Shown here: positions 36,130-47,749 of the stretch, piece after piece
Layout of the letters: the number at the start of each line of letters is the position of its first letter
Numbering within the stretch: position 1 is the stretch's first letter
DNA from: Entomomonas moraniae
GTDB lineage: Bacteria; Pseudomonadota; Gammaproteobacteria; Pseudomonadales; Pseudomonadaceae
Direction of reading: 5' to 3'
DNA length: 64,000 bases
Assembly: GCF_003991975.1 (NCBI RefSeq)
Contig: NZ_CP029822.1
Span: 806,001 to 870,000 of the forward strand
Translations under genes and position numbers: made by a program
Notes under the pieces: generated by a model
What the model was told of the DNA's origin: nothing
The model's database searches: none
What the model saw: the letters and a program-made list of their open reading frames with translations, nothing else

Positions 36130-37926
36130 TTAACGGTCCACGTCTGCCATAACAAAGTCAATACTACCTAAATAAGCAATAAGGTCTGAAACTAAACTAC
36201 CACGAATAACCGATGGTATTTGTTGCAGATGAGCAAAGCTTGGCGTTCTAATGCGTGTACGATAGCTCATCGTGCTACCATCACTGGTTAGGTAGTAGCT
36301 ATTAATACCCTTGGTCGCTTCAATCATTTGGAATGACTCATTATGTGGCATTACAGGCCCCCACGATACTTGTAAAAAGTGGGTGATGAGTGTTTCGATA
36401 TGTTGTAGTGTGCGCTCTTTAGGTGGTGGTGTTGTTAAAGGATGATCTGCTTTATAGGGACCAGAAGGCATATTCTTTAAGCATTGAGTGATGATTTTAG
36501 TACTTTCACGCATCTCTTCAACTTTTACCATCATACGGTCATAGACATCACCGTTATGTGCTAGAGGAACTTCAAACTCAAAGTTTTCGTAACCTGAGTA
36601 GGGGCGTGCTTTTCGTACGTCAAAATCAAAGCCTGTTGCGCGTAGCCCTGCACCAGTGATACCCCATTCAAGCGCTTCTTTGGTGTTATATTGTGCAACA
36701 CCTTTGGTACGGCCAATGGTTATACTGTTAGATAAGCAAGCTTTTTGGTATTCATCAAGGCGTTTAGGGAACCACTCAATAAAGGTTTGTACTAATCGAT
36801 CCCAACCATTAGGTAAGTCATGTGCTACACCACCAATACGGAACCATGCGGGGTGCATACGAAAGCCTGTAATGGCTTCAACAACATCATAAGCTTTTTG
36901 GCGATCAGTAAAGGTATAGAATACAGGTGACATGGCACCAATATCTTGTACCATTGTTCCTAAGAATAGCAGGTGGTTTAAGATTCGGAAGAATTCTGCC
37001 ATCATGATTCGTATACAATTGACACGATCAGGTACGGTAATTCCAGCTAGTTTTTCTACAGCAAGTACGTAGGGGAGGTTATTCATAACCCCACCAAGGT
37101 AGTCGATGCGGTCTGTGTAAGGAATATAGCTATGCCAAGATTGACGCTCAGCCATTTTCTCAGCACCACGATGGTGGTAACCAATTTCGGGAACACAGTC
37201 TAAAATATTTTCGCCATCAAGCTGTAAAACTAAACGGAAGGCACCATGGGCAGAGGGATGGTTAGGTCCAACGTTTAGGAACATGTAGTCATAGTTTTCG
37301 TCATGTGTTGTCATTCCCCAATCTTCAGGTTTGAAACGCATGGCTTCTTGTTCGCGGATTTGTTTGGCTACTGTTAGTTGGAATGGTTCTTGTTCCGTTG
37401 CACGGGCTGGATAGTCTTTACGAAGAGGGTGTCCTTCCCAAGTAGGTGGAAGTAACATTCTAAATAAGCGGGGATGACCTTTAAAATGGATACCATATAA
37501 GTCATAAACTTCACGCTCATACCAGTTTGCATTAGGCCATATAGGTATCAGTGTTGGTATATTTAAATCGCCATCAAATAAAGGAACTTTAATAATAATA
37601 TCACTATTACGTTCCATGGATATGAGATGGTAAAAAACCGTAAAGTCTGCTTCAGGTTGTCCTTCACGATGTGTTTTTAGGCGCTCATCAATCCCGTGTA
37701 AGTCATATAGCATGACATAAGGGCGAGGTGACTCGCGTAGAAAACGCATCACTTCCATCAGGCGTTCACGCGTTACCCATACAATAGGGCAACCTACCTT
37801 GGTTTGGGGTTGAATCGTTAGCGCTTGATCACCAAAGCGAGTGATTAACTCGGCTACAACTTCTTGGTCATCGGCCTTATAAGGCGGTACGGTCATCGCC
37901 ATTTTTAGTGTCATAGTTTCAGCCAC
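36130..37926 (-). CDS. nuoC: NADH-quinone oxidoreductase subunits C and D, fused
   Basis: 598 residues. The C part comprises the first ~190 ([33 protein letters not shown]) and the D part follows ([43 protein letters not shown]). It lines the quinone pocket next to cluster N2. The fusion is the form found in Pseudomonas and enterobacteria. It lies 32 bp after nuoB. Confidence 0.97.
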   Translation of the reverse strand: MAETMTLKMAMTVPPYKADDQEVVAELITRFGDQALTIQPQTKVGCPIVWVTRERLMEVMRFLRESPRPYVMLYDLHGIDERLKTHREGQPEADFTVFYHLISMERNSDIIIKVPLFDGDLNIPTLIPIWPNANWYEREVYDLYGIHFKGHPRLFRMLLPPTWEGHPLRKDYPARATEQEPFQLTVAKQIREQEAMRFKPEDWGMTTHDENYDYMFLNVGPNHPSAHGAFRLVLQLDGENILDCVPEIGYHHRGAEKMAERQSWHSYIPYTDRIDYLGGVMNNLPYVLAVEKLAGITVPDRVNCIRIMMAEFFRILNHLLFLGTMVQDIGAMSPVFYTFTDRQKAYDVVEAITGFRMHPAWFRIGGVAHDLPNGWDRLVQTFIEWFPKRLDEYQKACLSNSITIGRTKGVAQYNTKEALEWGITGAGLRATGFDFDVRKARPYSGYENFEFEVPLAHNGDVYDRMMVKVEEMRESTKIITQCLKNMPSGPYKADHPLTTPPPKERTLQHIETLITHFLQVSWGPVMPHNESFQMIEATKGINSYYLTSDGSTMSYRTRIRTPSFAHLQQIPSVIRGSLVSDLIAYLGSIDFVMADVDR

Positions 37927-37958
37927 TTAATAGTCTAAATCACAGTTAATAATAAATT

Positions 37959-38633
37959 TTATACTTGGTCAGGCGTTCTAAGTTCTTTAACTTTAATGCG
38001 TTTTTCTCTTAGTTTTACTTTTTGAGGTGTCATCTCTGCACGATAAACACCTTGGTCACCAACTACCCACGATAGCGGTCTACGTTCCTCAGCAATTGTG
38101 TCTTGTAATAATAGTAATGCTTGTAAAAAAGCTTCAGGGCGAGGAGGACAGCCAGCAACATAAACGTCAACAGGTAAGAATTTATCTACACCTTGTACAA
38201 CAGAGTAAATATCATACATGCCACCTGAGTTAGCACAAGAACCCATGCAAATGACCCATTTAGGTTCAAGCATTTGTTCATAAAGTTCTTGAATAACGGG
38301 TGCCATTTTAACAAAGCAAGTTCCAGCAATCACCATAAAATCTGCCTGACGTGGTGATGCACGGATAACCTCAGCACCAAACCTTGCGATGTCATGGACT
38401 GCTGTGAATGCTGTGGTCATTTCCACATAACAACAGGAAATACCAAAGTTATAAGGCCATAATGAGTTTTTACGCCCCCAATTTACTACTTTGTTTAGAA
38501 CATTGTCTAGCTTACCCATGAAAATCCCTTTATTGGCAAGATCTTCTGACATGTCGTCAACAATAGTTCTTTCGCCAATAGGGTAGGTATCATTTGTAGC
38601 ATTAGGATCAATGCGAGTCAGTGTATATTTCAT
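37959..38633 (-). CDS. nuoB: NADH-quinone oxidoreductase subunit B
   Basis: 224 residues. The N2 cluster Cys are visible: ISCCYVEM (tandem Cys), [16 protein letters not shown] and [10 protein letters not shown]. It is the terminal [4Fe-4S] donor to quinone. Eleven bp after nuoA. Confidence 0.97.
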   Translation of the reverse strand: MKYTLTRIDPNATNDTYPIGERTIVDDMSEDLANKGIFMGKLDNVLNKVVNWGRKNSLWPYNFGISCCYVEMTTAFTAVHDIARFGAEVIRASPRQADFMVIAGTCFVKMAPVIQELYEQMLEPKWVICMGSCANSGGMYDIYSVVQGVDKFLPVDVYVAGCPPRPEAFLQALLLLQDTIAEERRPLSWVVGDQGVYRAEMTPQKVKLREKRIKVKELRTPDQV

Positions 38634-38644
38634 TGAGGGTACTC

Positions 38645-39067
38645 TTATTTATTCAGTTTATTTTTGTGATCTTGTGGTGCCCAGTTAAGAACTCCTAAGC
38701 GCATAATGTATACAAGACCAGCTAATAAAATAAGGGCAAAAACAGTTGCTTCTATAAAACTAGCCCAACCAAAACCTAATAAGCCGGCATCCTTTAAAGA
38801 GACTGCCCAAGCAAATAAAAATAGTGCTTCAACATCAAAAATCACAAATAACATGGCTACAAGATAAAACTTAGCCGAAAATCTAATTTTTGTTGTACCG
38901 GTTGGAAGTTGGCCTGCTTCAAATGGTGTATTTTTATTTCGGCCAAAAGCCCTACCACCTAGTATAGAAGCTAACGCAACGACGAAACCTACGAGAGCGA
39001 TAACAGCAAATATATAAACAGCAAAGCCTAGATTCTGAGAAAGTGTTGTCACGGTTGTTTCAGGCAT
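38645..39067 (-). CDS. nuoA: NADH-quinone oxidoreductase subunit A
   Basis: 140 residues, three membrane helices, with [32 protein letters not shown], the conserved TM2 region. ATG 39067 is preferred over GTG 39079 because GAGGTG lies at good distance before it. First gene of the operon. Confidence 0.95.
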   Translation of the reverse strand: MPETTVTTLSQNLGFAVYIFAVIALVGFVVALASILGGRAFGRNKNTPFEAGQLPTGTTKIRFSAKFYLVAMLFVIFDVEALFLFAWAVSLKDAGLLGFGWASFIEATVFALILLAGLVYIMRLGVLNWAPQDHKNKLNK

Positions 39068-39131
39068 AAAACTGTCCACCTCTTCCTTTATAATAATGTT
39101 GATTAAGATAGGTAGTTTTTTAAAAAGTTCA

Positions 39132-39137
39132 ATTATA
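39132..39137 (-). promoter_or_regulatory. Candidate -10 element of the nuo operon
   Basis: On the minus strand TATAAT lies 65 bases before the nuoA ATG. A recognisable -35 is weak (AGTTAA region at about 16-17 bp). It is the only consensus -10 in the gap and a plausible sigma-70 promoter. Confidence 0.45.
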
Positions 39138-39271
39138 AACTATCTTTACTAATTTTTAACTGATTATTCTAAGTCCGATTTGCCATTAAGTAAAATCATT
39201 TAGCAAAACTTTTTGATTTTATGAGATATTTTTAATACTTTCTTTATTAAAAAACAGCAACAACTCTATAT

Positions 39272-39643
39272 TTATGTATTCCATGTAATGTTAGAGATAT
39301 TTTGATTTGTTATTTTTAGCCATGTGTTTTCTTGATCATCTTCTGTTTCAGTCCAGCCATTAGGCGCACAACGAATTTCTACATGAAGGTTTTTATTAGC
39401 ATCAAGGGCGCATTGGAGATCATCTGCCCATGGTAAGTACTCACTAGCGAGGTAAAGACAGTGCCAACTGCCAACAGCTTTTTCATACCAAGTGATCTCA
39501 ATATCTTTTTTATGGGTCTCACACTTAAATATTTTATTTTTTTGTTGCCATGGCGTACATTCACCTAAATTGCTGGTTAACCATGGCGTGATTTTTGAAA
39601 GGTCGCAGTCTTTTAAATAGATCTCAATATCTGTTTGTTTCAT
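39272..39643 (-). CDS. Conserved hypothetical protein next to rlmA
   Basis: 123 residues, no signal peptide. Rich in Trp and Cys and beta-patterned (KCETHKKDIEITWYEKAVGSWHCLYLASEYLPWADDLQCA...LHVEIRCAPNGW). It is probably cotranscribed with rlmA, 9 bp downstream. No family recognised; the intact frame suggests a real cytoplasmic protein. Confidence 0.7.
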   Translation of the reverse strand: MKQTDIEIYLKDCDLSKITPWLTSNLGECTPWQQKNKIFKCETHKKDIEITWYEKAVGSWHCLYLASEYLPWADDLQCALDANKNLHVEIRCAPNGWTETEDDQENTWLKITNQNISNITWNT

Positions 39644-39652
39644 TATTTGGAC

Positions 39653-40456
39653 TCAAATAAATTTAAAATAATCATAACGTACCGACACGGTAACGGTTAA
39701 GTCATTCTCAATGACTTTTTGTCTTTTTTCAGCGCTAGCACGCCAGCCGTGGGGCGTCATTGCCAATAAGTTTTTACGGTCCTTTACTTCGGTGAGCGTT
39801 AATTTAAAGCTTAGGTAATCTGTAAAGTTGAGCGTCAACTCACTGGGCAGTTGTAATAGGTGTTTATCGTCTTGGTAAGGGCGAACCTCATCATAAAGCA
39901 TTTCTCTTAGCTCTATTAGATGCTCTTTGGTAGGCCCTAGCCGTAGAATACCCCCTTGCTTATTGAGTATGCGCATTGCTTCTTGCCAGTTGAAGGGGCT
40001 AAAAATAGTGGCAATTAAGTCACTTTGTTGATCGGCTATAGGTATGCGCGCCATGCTGGCTACAAGCCAATGAAGGTGTTTATTAAGTTTACAAGCTTGC
40101 TTGACTGCATCACGTGAAATATCAAGCGCATAACCCTGTGATTGGGGGAGTGCCTCGGCAATTTTTTGCGTGTAATACCCTTCACCACAACCAACATCTA
40201 GCCAGTTTGCTGGGTGTTGTTGTTGGACTAGTGTGGCAAAGCGCTCCGCTAGTGGAGCATAGTGGCCTGCTGATAAAAACTCTCGACGGGCGAGAACCAT
40301 TTCTAAGTTATCACCCGGTGCGCGGCTATTTTTATGCTGGACAGGTAGTAGATTTAAATAACCTTGTTTAGCTTTGTCAAAGGTATGGTAGTTGACACAC
40401 TTGACACTCTTGTCTTCATCGGTGAGAGGTGCATTACAGAGAGGACATATTAACAT
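39653..40456 (-). CDS. rlmA: 23S rRNA (guanine(745)-N(1))-methyltransferase
   Basis: 267 residues. The N-terminal zinc finger is CPLCNAPL...CVNYHTFD. SGHY and WLDVGCGEGYYTQ form the SAM site, with SPFNWQEAMRILNKQGG further on. RlmA methylates G745 in helix 35 of 23S rRNA. It follows dapE by 9 bp. Confidence 0.92.
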   Translation of the reverse strand: MLICPLCNAPLTDEDKSVKCVNYHTFDKAKQGYLNLLPVQHKNSRAPGDNLEMVLARREFLSAGHYAPLAERFATLVQQQHPANWLDVGCGEGYYTQKIAEALPQSQGYALDISRDAVKQACKLNKHLHWLVASMARIPIADQQSDLIATIFSPFNWQEAMRILNKQGGILRLGPTKEHLIELREMLYDEVRPYQDDKHLLQLPSELTLNFTDYLSFKLTLTEVKDRKNLLAMTPHGWRASAEKRQKVIENDLTVTVSVRYDYFKFI

Positions 40457-40465
40457 AGTAATAAA

Positions 40466-41608
40466 TTATTCCGCTAAGAGTCGCTCTAAAGTTTGGTAGT
40501 AAATTTCAGTCAGTAAGTTGAGGTCTTCTGCATTGACATGCTCATCGACTTGGTGAATAGTTTCGTTGATAGGCCCTAATTCAACCACCTGACAGTTAAG
40601 CGTTGCAATAAATCGTCCATCGGATGTTCCACCACTAGTGGAGGGCTCCGTAGTAATTCCCGTTACTGCTTGAATACTTTCACCAATGGCCGCTAAAAGT
40701 TGTCCCGGTTCAGTGAGAAAGGGTAGTCCAGATAAAGACCAATCAATATGCCAATCAAGTTGATGCTTATTGAGAATATTGGCAACACGCTGCTTTAAGT
40801 CTTCTACTGTGGATTTCGTTGAAAAACGGAAGTTGAAATCAGCATGAAGTTCCCCAGGAATAACATTATTGGCACCTGTGCCTGACTGTATATTAGAGAT
40901 TTGAAAACTGGTGGGAGGGAAAAAATCATTGCCATGATCCCAAAGCGTGTTAGCTAATTCTGTAATGGCAGGAGATGCGAGAAAAATAGGGTTTTTAGCA
41001 TTTTGTGGGTAGGCTACATGCCCTTGTTTACCCTTTATGGTTAACTTACCATTAAGAGAACCCCTGCGGCCGTTTTTAACCATATCTCCCAACTTATTGA
41101 CACTGGAGGGCTCTCCAACAATACACCAATCAATGGTGTCATTGCGTTTTGCTAATGTTTCAACAACGGCACGTGTCCCGTGGGTTGCTATGCCTTCTTC
41201 ATCGCTTGTAATAAGAAAGCTAATCGTTCCTTTATGGTTTGGGTATTTGTTTATGAAGCGCTCTGTTGCAACGATCATCGCCGCTAGGCTGCCTTTCATG
41301 TCGGCAGCACCACGACCATAAAGCATTCCGTTATCATCAATATAAGGTTGAAATGGGTCGTGTTTCCATTTATCAGGTGAACCTACAGGTACAACATCAG
41401 TATGGCCTGCAAAGCAAAAAACAGGGCCTTGTGTACCATGGGTTGCCCAAAAGTTTTTTACATCTTCAAATGGCATGTCTTCAATCGAGAATCCCAATGT
41501 CTTTAAACGTTCTATCATCAGTTGTTGGCAGCCTTCATCTTTAGGTGTGATGGAGGGGCGGCTTATCAAATCAAAAGCCAGGGCCAGAGTAGATGAAAGT
41601 GATGACAT
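40466..41608 (-). CDS. dapE: Succinyl-diaminopimelate desuccinylase
   Basis: 380 residues from ATG 41608, which has AAGGAG before it; an upstream ATG at 41668 would overlap the channel gene and lacks a site. M20 peptidase motifs: [30 protein letters not shown] (catalytic Glu), GEPSS and the C-terminal [12 protein letters not shown] with [16 protein letters not shown]. It makes LL-diaminopimelate and succinate in the lysine/peptidoglycan pathway. Confidence 0.96.
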   Translation of the reverse strand: MSSLSSTLALAFDLISRPSITPKDEGCQQLMIERLKTLGFSIEDMPFEDVKNFWATHGTQGPVFCFAGHTDVVPVGSPDKWKHDPFQPYIDDNGMLYGRGAADMKGSLAAMIVATERFINKYPNHKGTISFLITSDEEGIATHGTRAVVETLAKRNDTIDWCIVGEPSSVNKLGDMVKNGRRGSLNGKLTIKGKQGHVAYPQNAKNPIFLASPAITELANTLWDHGNDFFPPTSFQISNIQSGTGANNVIPGELHADFNFRFSTKSTVEDLKQRVANILNKHQLDWHIDWSLSGLPFLTEPGQLLAAIGESIQAVTGITTEPSTSGGTSDGRFIATLNCQVVELGPINETIHQVDEHVNAEDLNLLTEIYYQTLERLLAE

Positions 41609-41627
41609 TAATAACTCCTTAATATTG

Positions 41628-43808
41628 CTATGATTGAGTAGAAGGTTCTTGGGTATCTGGTGTTCCATTATGAACAGTCACGCTTCTTCTTGGAACACCA
41701 AGATCAAGCCCATTTTTGTCCAGATAACGTTTTAATCTTAAATTGAATGTACGAGAGATTTCGAACTGTTTAAGGGGAGCCGTTTTAAAACGTGCACGTA
41801 ACACAGCGTTACCTGAATCAAAGCTTTCAACGCCTTGTATCTCTATAGGTGACCAAATATCACGTTGTAGTATTGGGTCAAGACGCATTTCATTAGCGAC
41901 ACTTCGTACAGCTTTAACTGCATCGTCGATTCCCATGCTATGGGCAATCGGGATTCTAAAAATAGCAAAGCCTAGTTCACGAGAATAGTTTTTTACGGTT
42001 TTAATGACGCTAAAAGGGACGATATGAACAATACCATCAATATCGCGTAAGCTAACAGTACGGATGGTAATTGCCTCAACCGTTCCTTTATGGTCACCTA
42101 CATCAACATAATCGCCGATTGCTAATGAGTCTTCAACAATAATAAATAAGCCTGTAATAAGGTCTGACACCAATGATTGTGCTCCAAAACCAATAGCCAA
42201 ACCGATAACCCCAGCACCGGCTAAAAGAGGGGTAACGTTCATCCCTAAATTAGCTAAGGCAACAATAGTGGCAATTACCAAAATAATGCAAAGTGCAGTG
42301 TTGCGAATGAGAGGCATCATCGTAAGTGCACGGGTGCTTGGGCCGTTTCTTCCTACTCCTGTGAGGGCACGATAAATAGCAGTATCTACTAAAATCCAGA
42401 CCAAGCGAGTCGTCAGTATTGTAAGCATAACGGTAATAACAATAATAGTAATATTATGTCCTGCACCTTGCTCAAACAAGAATATAGAAGAATTCCATAC
42501 CCGTAATGCTAGATCAATAAAAATAACCCAAACTGCGAGGTTTAAGAGGGTGTAACCAAAGCGAGTTAGACGTAAAAAATATAAACCGTTGTGATTACGT
42601 TTAGCTCGTTGTTGTAACTTAGTTGATTGTTTTTGTATCAACCCCGTTAATACGAGAGCAACAATTAATAAAGCAGCACATAATAATGCCCTATGTAATG
42701 CAGAAGTGGGGTCTCCTGACAATATGGTTGCAATGAGAGACGCTGTCACAAGCATTAGTACGGGAATATGCCATACGGCACTTAAAAAACGTAAAAAGTC
42801 ATACGAGCTTTTTCTTTTTTTACGATATGCAAAAGAGCGATTACGAATTAGATGAGCTATTGGGCGTCGGAATGTAATAACAAACCAGCCAGCCAGTAGT
42901 GCAGCAGTTAAATTGTTAAATGTTGATAGCGTTAGACTTAGATTACCACCAAGTAAACCGATGATTTTGTAATTAGAGAGAGCATCGCCTAAAGAAGCAA
43001 AGAATCCAATAGAAAATAAAGGCCTAAATGCACGTCTACGTAAGGTTCGTAGTGCCCCCCAACGATGATCGCCGCTGAGTAGTGATAAGGAAATAAAGCA
43101 AAGTGCAGAAAATATTCCTCCCCCCATAATGGCATAGGTCATTAATAGTGCAATACCTTTACCAAGTGGAGATGTCGTAGGTAGTATATTCGAGGTATAA
43201 AGTGTAATAAAGAATGCTACAACCCAAGGAAGTAACTTCTCAAGTGCATAAAGTAAGAATTCCCACGTAGTAGGACTATTGGAGAGTGATAGAGGGAGTT
43301 TATAATGTAAGTTGATACGCCTTATTAACCATAACAGTACTCTAGCGATGAGGTACCAAATAATGATAATAATAGAAAAACTATAGAGTAGGGTTGAGAA
43401 CTCTGAAAGAGATGGAGCAAGTAACTGTAACTCCAAATAGGCAAGTTGTACTCTATCTTTCCAAAAGTTTATTGGGGTTTGACCATTTAAATCATGGCTT
43501 AAAAAGTCAAAGAGTTCAGTAAAATCAGTTAAAACACCATTTTCCTCATCTTTCTTATCTTTTTCTGCTGCTACCTTTAGGCTTTCACGAAGGTCCTTTA
43601 AATTAACTAATAGATCCTGACGTTGACGGTTGTTTTCAAGAGTTTTTATGAGCGCATCAAGCGACTGTACAAGTTCAGTATTACTGACTTTAGGTTCTTG
43701 TTCAGTAGAGGATGAACCTTTTAATAAATTAGGTAATGCAGCATAGCTAGGCGTTATCAATAGATGACTAATAAAAATGATAAATAAGAGTTTATAAATT
43801 TTTTTCAT
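41628..43808 (-). CDS. MscS-family mechanosensitive channel, YbiO type
   Basis: 726 residues from the ATG at 43808 that begins a signal peptide ([23 protein letters not shown]); 43838 in frame is an alternative. A periplasmic helical domain (roughly 30-130) is followed by many membrane helices. The MscS core comes near residue 540: [35 protein letters not shown], then [35 protein letters not shown]. Length and layout match E. coli YbiO (741 aa). It releases solutes on hypoosmotic shock. It is immediately upstream of dapE. Confidence 0.88.
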   Translation of the reverse strand: MKKIYKLLFIIFISHLLITPSYAALPNLLKGSSSTEQEPKVSNTELVQSLDALIKTLENNRQRQDLLVNLKDLRESLKVAAEKDKKDEENGVLTDFTELFDFLSHDLNGQTPINFWKDRVQLAYLELQLLAPSLSEFSTLLYSFSIIIIIWYLIARVLLWLIRRINLHYKLPLSLSNSPTTWEFLLYALEKLLPWVVAFFITLYTSNILPTTSPLGKGIALLMTYAIMGGGIFSALCFISLSLLSGDHRWGALRTLRRRAFRPLFSIGFFASLGDALSNYKIIGLLGGNLSLTLSTFNNLTAALLAGWFVITFRRPIAHLIRNRSFAYRKKRKSSYDFLRFLSAVWHIPVLMLVTASLIATILSGDPTSALHRALLCAALLIVALVLTGLIQKQSTKLQQRAKRNHNGLYFLRLTRFGYTLLNLAVWVIFIDLALRVWNSSIFLFEQGAGHNITIIVITVMLTILTTRLVWILVDTAIYRALTGVGRNGPSTRALTMMPLIRNTALCIILVIATIVALANLGMNVTPLLAGAGVIGLAIGFGAQSLVSDLITGLFIIVEDSLAIGDYVDVGDHKGTVEAITIRTVSLRDIDGIVHIVPFSVIKTVKNYSRELGFAIFRIPIAHSMGIDDAVKAVRSVANEMRLDPILQRDIWSPIEIQGVESFDSGNAVLRARFKTAPLKQFEISRTFNLRLKRYLDKNGLDLGVPRRSVTVHNGTPDTQEPSTQS

Positions 43809-43854
43809 ACTAAATCTGTTAATAAATTGACTACGCATAGCAGCAATTATACCT

Positions 43855-44835
43855 TTAAATTGATGGCATATTAGTTTGTAGTGCTTGTAACTTCAATTGT
43901 GATGCTACATGGCCTTGTTGTGCTCCTTGCCCATACCAATAAAGAGCCTTTTTTATATCAGGTTTAACACCATCACCCATTTCATATAGTTGTCCTAAAT
44001 TATATTGGCTGAAGGCATCCCCTTGTTTGGCCGCCTTTTGATACCACTGTAAGGCTTTTTCTTTATCAGGAGTAACGCCTTTTCCATCGCGGTACATGCC
44101 AGCAATATAGGATTGTGCTTTTGCATCCCCTTGATTCGCTGCTCGTTCATACCAGTAAGCTGCTTTTTTAAAATCAGGGGTAAACGCTTTATCTTGTTCA
44201 TAGATTGAAGCCAACACAATTTCTGCATCTAGAAAATTTTGTAACGCTGCTTTTTCTAGCCAGTAAATACCTTGTGTTTTATTAATTATCCCAGGTTTAT
44301 CTGTGTAAGTTACCCCTATATAGTATTGAGCATTTTTATCACTTGCTATAGCCGCTCTTAAAAACCAATAGTCTGCTATTTCTTCATTTTTATTGCCTGA
44401 ATATAGAGTGGCAAGTAAATACTGTGCCTCTGTATTATTTTTTATTGCTTGTTCTAATAAAAAGTCAGCGATTTGATTAAAACTTTGCTGTTGCTGATTA
44501 AGTAAAATAAGGCTGCGAGGTTCTGTTGTTCTTTTGTGCCAATAAACTGCATCTTTTGGAGAGGCTTTAATACCATCACCATACTGATAGATCGCGATAA
44601 GTGCATATTGAGCAAGTAGATAATTTTGTTCGGCAGCTTTTTGGTACCATGATAAAGCAGTTATTTTGTTTTGCTTAACGCTCTTAGCTTGTTGATACAT
44701 TATACCTAATGTATATTGTGCAACAGGGTTACCTTTTGAAGCTTGTTGTTTTACATAAGAGAAATTATTTGCCCATATGTTAACACTAGCAATATAAAGC
44801 AAAAAAGGAATAAGGTAGTTGTAAAACCGCGGCAT
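43855..44835 (-). CDS. Sel1-repeat periplasmic protein
   Basis: 326 residues: a signal peptide (YLIPFLLYIASVNIWA), then about eight Sel1 repeats of 35-36 residues. The best are A..WYQKAAEQNYLLAQYAL..IYQYGDGI and ALQWYQKAAKQGDAFSQYNLGQLYEMGDGV. A tail follows. Likely an interaction scaffold in the periplasm. It precedes the YbiO channel by 46 bp and may be cotranscribed. The Sel1 protein at 10084 is much shorter and not a close copy. Confidence 0.85.
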   Translation of the reverse strand: MPRFYNYLIPFLLYIASVNIWANNFSYVKQQASKGNPVAQYTLGIMYQQAKSVKQNKITALSWYQKAAEQNYLLAQYALIAIYQYGDGIKASPKDAVYWHKRTTEPRSLILLNQQQQSFNQIADFLLEQAIKNNTEAQYLLATLYSGNKNEEIADYWFLRAAIASDKNAQYYIGVTYTDKPGIINKTQGIYWLEKAALQNFLDAEIVLASIYEQDKAFTPDFKKAAYWYERAANQGDAKAQSYIAGMYRDGKGVTPDKEKALQWYQKAAKQGDAFSQYNLGQLYEMGDGVKPDIKKALYWYGQGAQQGHVASQLKLQALQTNMPSI

Positions 44836-44983
44836 CTAGGTACTCATCTATTATCTTATGACCAGAGTTCGCTATTGTAACAGCTATTATAATAAGATCA
44901 TCTGTTATATTAAGTTTTTATATAAAAGAGTATTAGGATCTGATTGGAAATAAGAAGGGAGAGGTTTAGAGAAAATACTTAAT

Positions 44984-45012
44984 AATTACGTGGTAATAAA
45001 AACCACGTAATT
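44984..45012. terminator. Terminator of the cold-shock gene
   Basis: AATTACGTGGT and ACCACGTAATT pair (11 bp, 7-nt A-rich loop), 13 bases beyond the csp stop, with A/T tracts on each side. Confidence 0.8.
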
Positions 45013-45025
45013 AAAAAAGGCAGGA

Positions 45026-45229
45026 CTATATTATTTGAATATTTGAAGCCTGTGGACCTTTAGCACCTTGGGTAGCGGTAAAAGAAACACGCTGACCTTC
45101 AGTCAAAGTTTTGAAACCGCCGCTTTGGATTTCTGAGTAGTGAGCAAATAAGTCTTTACCACCATCTTCTGGAGTGATAAATCCGTAACCTTTGGTTTCG
45201 TTGAACCATTTTACAATGCCGGTTTGCAT
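45026..45229 (-). CDS. Cold-shock domain protein
   Basis: 67 residues, a single cold-shock domain: [21 protein letters not shown] (RNP1 KGYGFI) and [10 protein letters not shown] (RNP2, here FAHY where most have FVHF). It is similar to Pseudomonas CspA-like proteins. It binds single-stranded nucleic acid and melts RNA structure. GGAAAG precedes the ATG. An untranslated leader is likely in the 450-bp upstream gap. Confidence 0.93.
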   Translation of the reverse strand: MQTGIVKWFNETKGYGFITPEDGGKDLFAHYSEIQSGGFKTLTEGQRVSFTATQGAKGPQASNIQII

Positions 45230-45681
45230 CTTTTCTTTCCTATAAAACTAAAAAAATAATAGGGGAGTTACCCCACAACACGAGGGCGAAATCAAGACTG
45301 AGAGTGATTATTCAAAATAGTTATAGACAAAGAATATACTACTAGACGACAAACACAACCTTAAAACCGCTTGTGACTACTATGAGTGATAATATGAAAA
45401 ATAGCAAATGGTTTTTATACTATTTATATATTAAGTTATAAGTATAGCTTATAAAAAATCCAAACATTTTTGTCAATTCAATATATTTTGACTGAAACCT
45501 TGTTGTTATACAACGTATTAGGTTATATGTTTTTTATAATCATGTGCGTACTATAGTTTTAAAACAGATTTTTTACTTCGTTTTTTGTTACACTAAGCCA
45601 GAAGAATCCATTTAAATACAATTATTTTTTTTAAAGAATAATGATAATGAGCGAAAATTAATTACCGACGAGGTATCTACT
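45230..45681. other. csp-gor divergent intergenic region
   Basis: 452 bases, AT-rich, without ORFs I trust. Near csp is a GGGG-AGTTA-CCCC hairpin (45262-45274) that would be in the csp leader; long structured leaders are usual for cold-shock genes. The rest probably holds promoters for both genes; none is assigned. Confidence 0.4.
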
Positions 45682-47037
45682 ATGTCTTTTGATTATGATC
45701 TTTTTGTCATTGGCGCAGGGTCTGGTGGGGTGAGAGCCGCCCGTTTTGCAGCGAGTTATGGCGCTAAAGTAGCGGTAGCTGAAGAGCGTTATTTGGGAGG
45801 GACGTGTGTTAATGTTGGTTGTGTTCCTAAAAAACTATTCGTTTATGCTTCACAGTTTCATGAGGAATTTAATCTAGCTAAAGGATTTGGCTGGCATCTA
45901 GGAGATATAGGGTTTAATTGGCAGACATTAGTAGAAAATAAAAACAAAGAGATTGCTCGTTTAAATGGAATTTATAAAAAACTACTGACTAATAGCGGTG
46001 TTACCCTGTGTGAAGGACATGCTATAATAGTCAATGCCCATACCGTAATGGTTGATGGTAAAAGTTATACTGCAAAAAATATCTTAATTGCTGTGGGGGG
46101 CTGGCCTCAAATTCCTGACATAAAGGGTAGGGAACATGCAATTACTTCCAATGAGGCCTTTTATCTAAAAGAACTTCCTAAGCGTTGTACTATTGTGGGG
46201 GGCGGTTATATTGCGGTTGAGTTTGCTTCTATTTTTAATGGATTAGGTGTTGAGACGACATTAGTATATCGAGGTGAGTTGTTCTTAAGAGGATTTGATG
46301 ATGATGTTCGTAACCATCTAGCTGAAGAGCTGACCAAAAAAGGGATCAAACTAAAATTTAATACAGATATTGTGCAGATAGATAAACAATCGAGTGGCAC
46401 ATTAGTAACAACCTTTAATAATAGTGAAGTGGATGAAACAGATTTAGTTTTTTATGCCACAGGGCGGCATCCAAAACTAGATAATTTAGGGTTGGAAAAC
46501 ACCAAGATCGTTTTAAATAGCAAAGGGTTTATTGATGTTGATAAATACTATGAAACAGCAGAACCAGGTGTTTTTGCTATTGGTGATGTGGTTGGACAGA
46601 TACAGTTAACACCGGTAGCACTTGCTCAAGGCATGGCGGTAGCACGTTATCTTTTCAAACCAGAAGATTATCGAGCCCTTGATTTAACTCAAGTAGCAAC
46701 TGCGATGTTTAGTTTACCTAATGTGGCAACCGTTGGATTAACTGAGCAACAGGCTATTGAAAAAGGCTATGATGTTCAGATCTTTGATGAAAGTTTTAGA
46801 GCATTAAAACTAACATTGACGGATTGTACCGAAAAAATGTATATGAAACTTATTGTGGATAAAACCTCCGATAAAGTATTAGGTTGCCATATGGTGGGAG
46901 AGGGTGCTGGTGAGTTAATACAATGTTTGGCCATTGCTTTGAAAGCGGGTGCTACTAAAAAAGTTTTTGATGAAACAATAGGTGTTCACCCTACCGCTGC
47001 AGAAGAGTTTGTTACGATGAGGACCCCTAGAGATTAA
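45682..47037 (+). CDS. gor: Glutathione-disulfide reductase
   Basis: 451 residues. The FAD motif [14 protein letters not shown], redox pair C42/C47 in [16 protein letters not shown](P) motif [20 protein letters not shown], and C-terminal catalytic H436/E441 in [10 protein letters not shown]. It reduces GSSG with NADPH. The residue pattern at the NADPH site ([12 protein letters not shown]) fits glutathione reductase rather than lipoamide dehydrogenase. GAGG precedes the ATG. Confidence 0.95.
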   Translation: MSFDYDLFVIGAGSGGVRAARFAASYGAKVAVAEERYLGGTCVNVGCVPKKLFVYASQFHEEFNLAKGFGWHLGDIGFNWQTLVENKNKEIARLNGIYKKLLTNSGVTLCEGHAIIVNAHTVMVDGKSYTAKNILIAVGGWPQIPDIKGREHAITSNEAFYLKELPKRCTIVGGGYIAVEFASIFNGLGVETTLVYRGELFLRGFDDDVRNHLAEELTKKGIKLKFNTDIVQIDKQSSGTLVTTFNNSEVDETDLVFYATGRHPKLDNLGLENTKIVLNSKGFIDVDKYYETAEPGVFAIGDVVGQIQLTPVALAQGMAVARYLFKPEDYRALDLTQVATAMFSLPNVATVGLTEQQAIEKGYDVQIFDESFRALKLTLTDCTEKMYMKLIVDKTSDKVLGCHMVGEGAGELIQCLAIALKAGATKKVFDETIGVHPTAAEEFVTMRTPRD

Positions 47038-47048
47038 TTGATGTTTGG

Positions 47049-47075
47049 TGAAGTCTTCTAGAAGACTTCACTTTT
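47049..47075. terminator. 22-bp palindrome between gor and the TRIC gene
   Basis: TGAAGTCTTCT and its inverse form a 22-bp perfect palindrome, followed by CTTTTAA, between two convergent genes; likely a bidirectional terminator. Confidence 0.65.
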
Positions 47076-47691
47076 AATGTGCATTATCATCATAACTAAA
47101 CGTTGGAATTTGCCAACTGTATTTAATAGCTAATAATCTTAATAAGAAGCCAGAACATAAGCAAATTAATGTCGCCGTGCTATCATTTATTTGAAAATGT
47201 AATAATGCTAAGTAAGCAATGCCTGTACAAAGGGAAACGCTGGCGTAAAGCTCCTTTTGGAAAACTAGAGGAACTTGGTTGCAAAGCACATCACGTAACA
47301 CCCCACCAGAAACGCCTGTGAGCATACCTGCAACCAGTACAATAATTGTAGGGCAGTTGATTTCTCTTGCAATCGTGCAGCCGATGAGCGTGAATGCGAC
47401 CAATCCTAAACTGTCTAAAATTAAAAAAATAGTTTTTAAGTAGTGTAGCCACCGTGCAATAAAGGTTGTGACTAATGCAGCACAAATAGTGTAGTATAAA
47501 TATTCAGGGTGTTTTACCCAGCCTAATGGATAATGGCCTAAAATAACATCGCGCACAGTTCCACCGCCTAAGGCTGTTACGCAAGCAATGGTTGTAACGC
47601 CAAATAAATCCATACGCTGCTTTCCTGCGGAAAGCGAACCAGTTACTGCTTCAGCGGTAATAGCAATCAAGTAAATAATGTGTAATAACAT
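47074..47691 (-). CDS. TRIC-family (UPF0126) membrane protein, YadS/YicG-like
   Basis: 205 residues from ATG 47691 (TTG 47709 in frame is weaker). Two homologous halves with seven membrane helices: LSAGKQRMDLFGVTTIACVTALGGGTVRDVILG and LVAGMLTGVSGGVLRDVLCNQVPLVF. The GGG..RD motif in each half is the family signature. Bacterial TRIC homologues conduct monovalent cations. A tandem glycine riboswitch lies directly upstream, which suggests a role in glycine transport or response. Ends IPTFSYDD as in YadS. Confidence 0.88.
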   Translation of the reverse strand: MLLHIIYLIAITAEAVTGSLSAGKQRMDLFGVTTIACVTALGGGTVRDVILGHYPLGWVKHPEYLYYTICAALVTTFIARWLHYLKTIFLILDSLGLVAFTLIGCTIAREINCPTIIVLVAGMLTGVSGGVLRDVLCNQVPLVFQKELYASVSLCTGIAYLALLHFQINDSTATLICLCSGFLLRLLAIKYSWQIPTFSYDDNAH

Positions 47692-47749
47692 GGATGAAAT
47701 CTCAAACAACAGTCAAGCAGAACAGTTTAACCAATGTAAACAGTTTCTG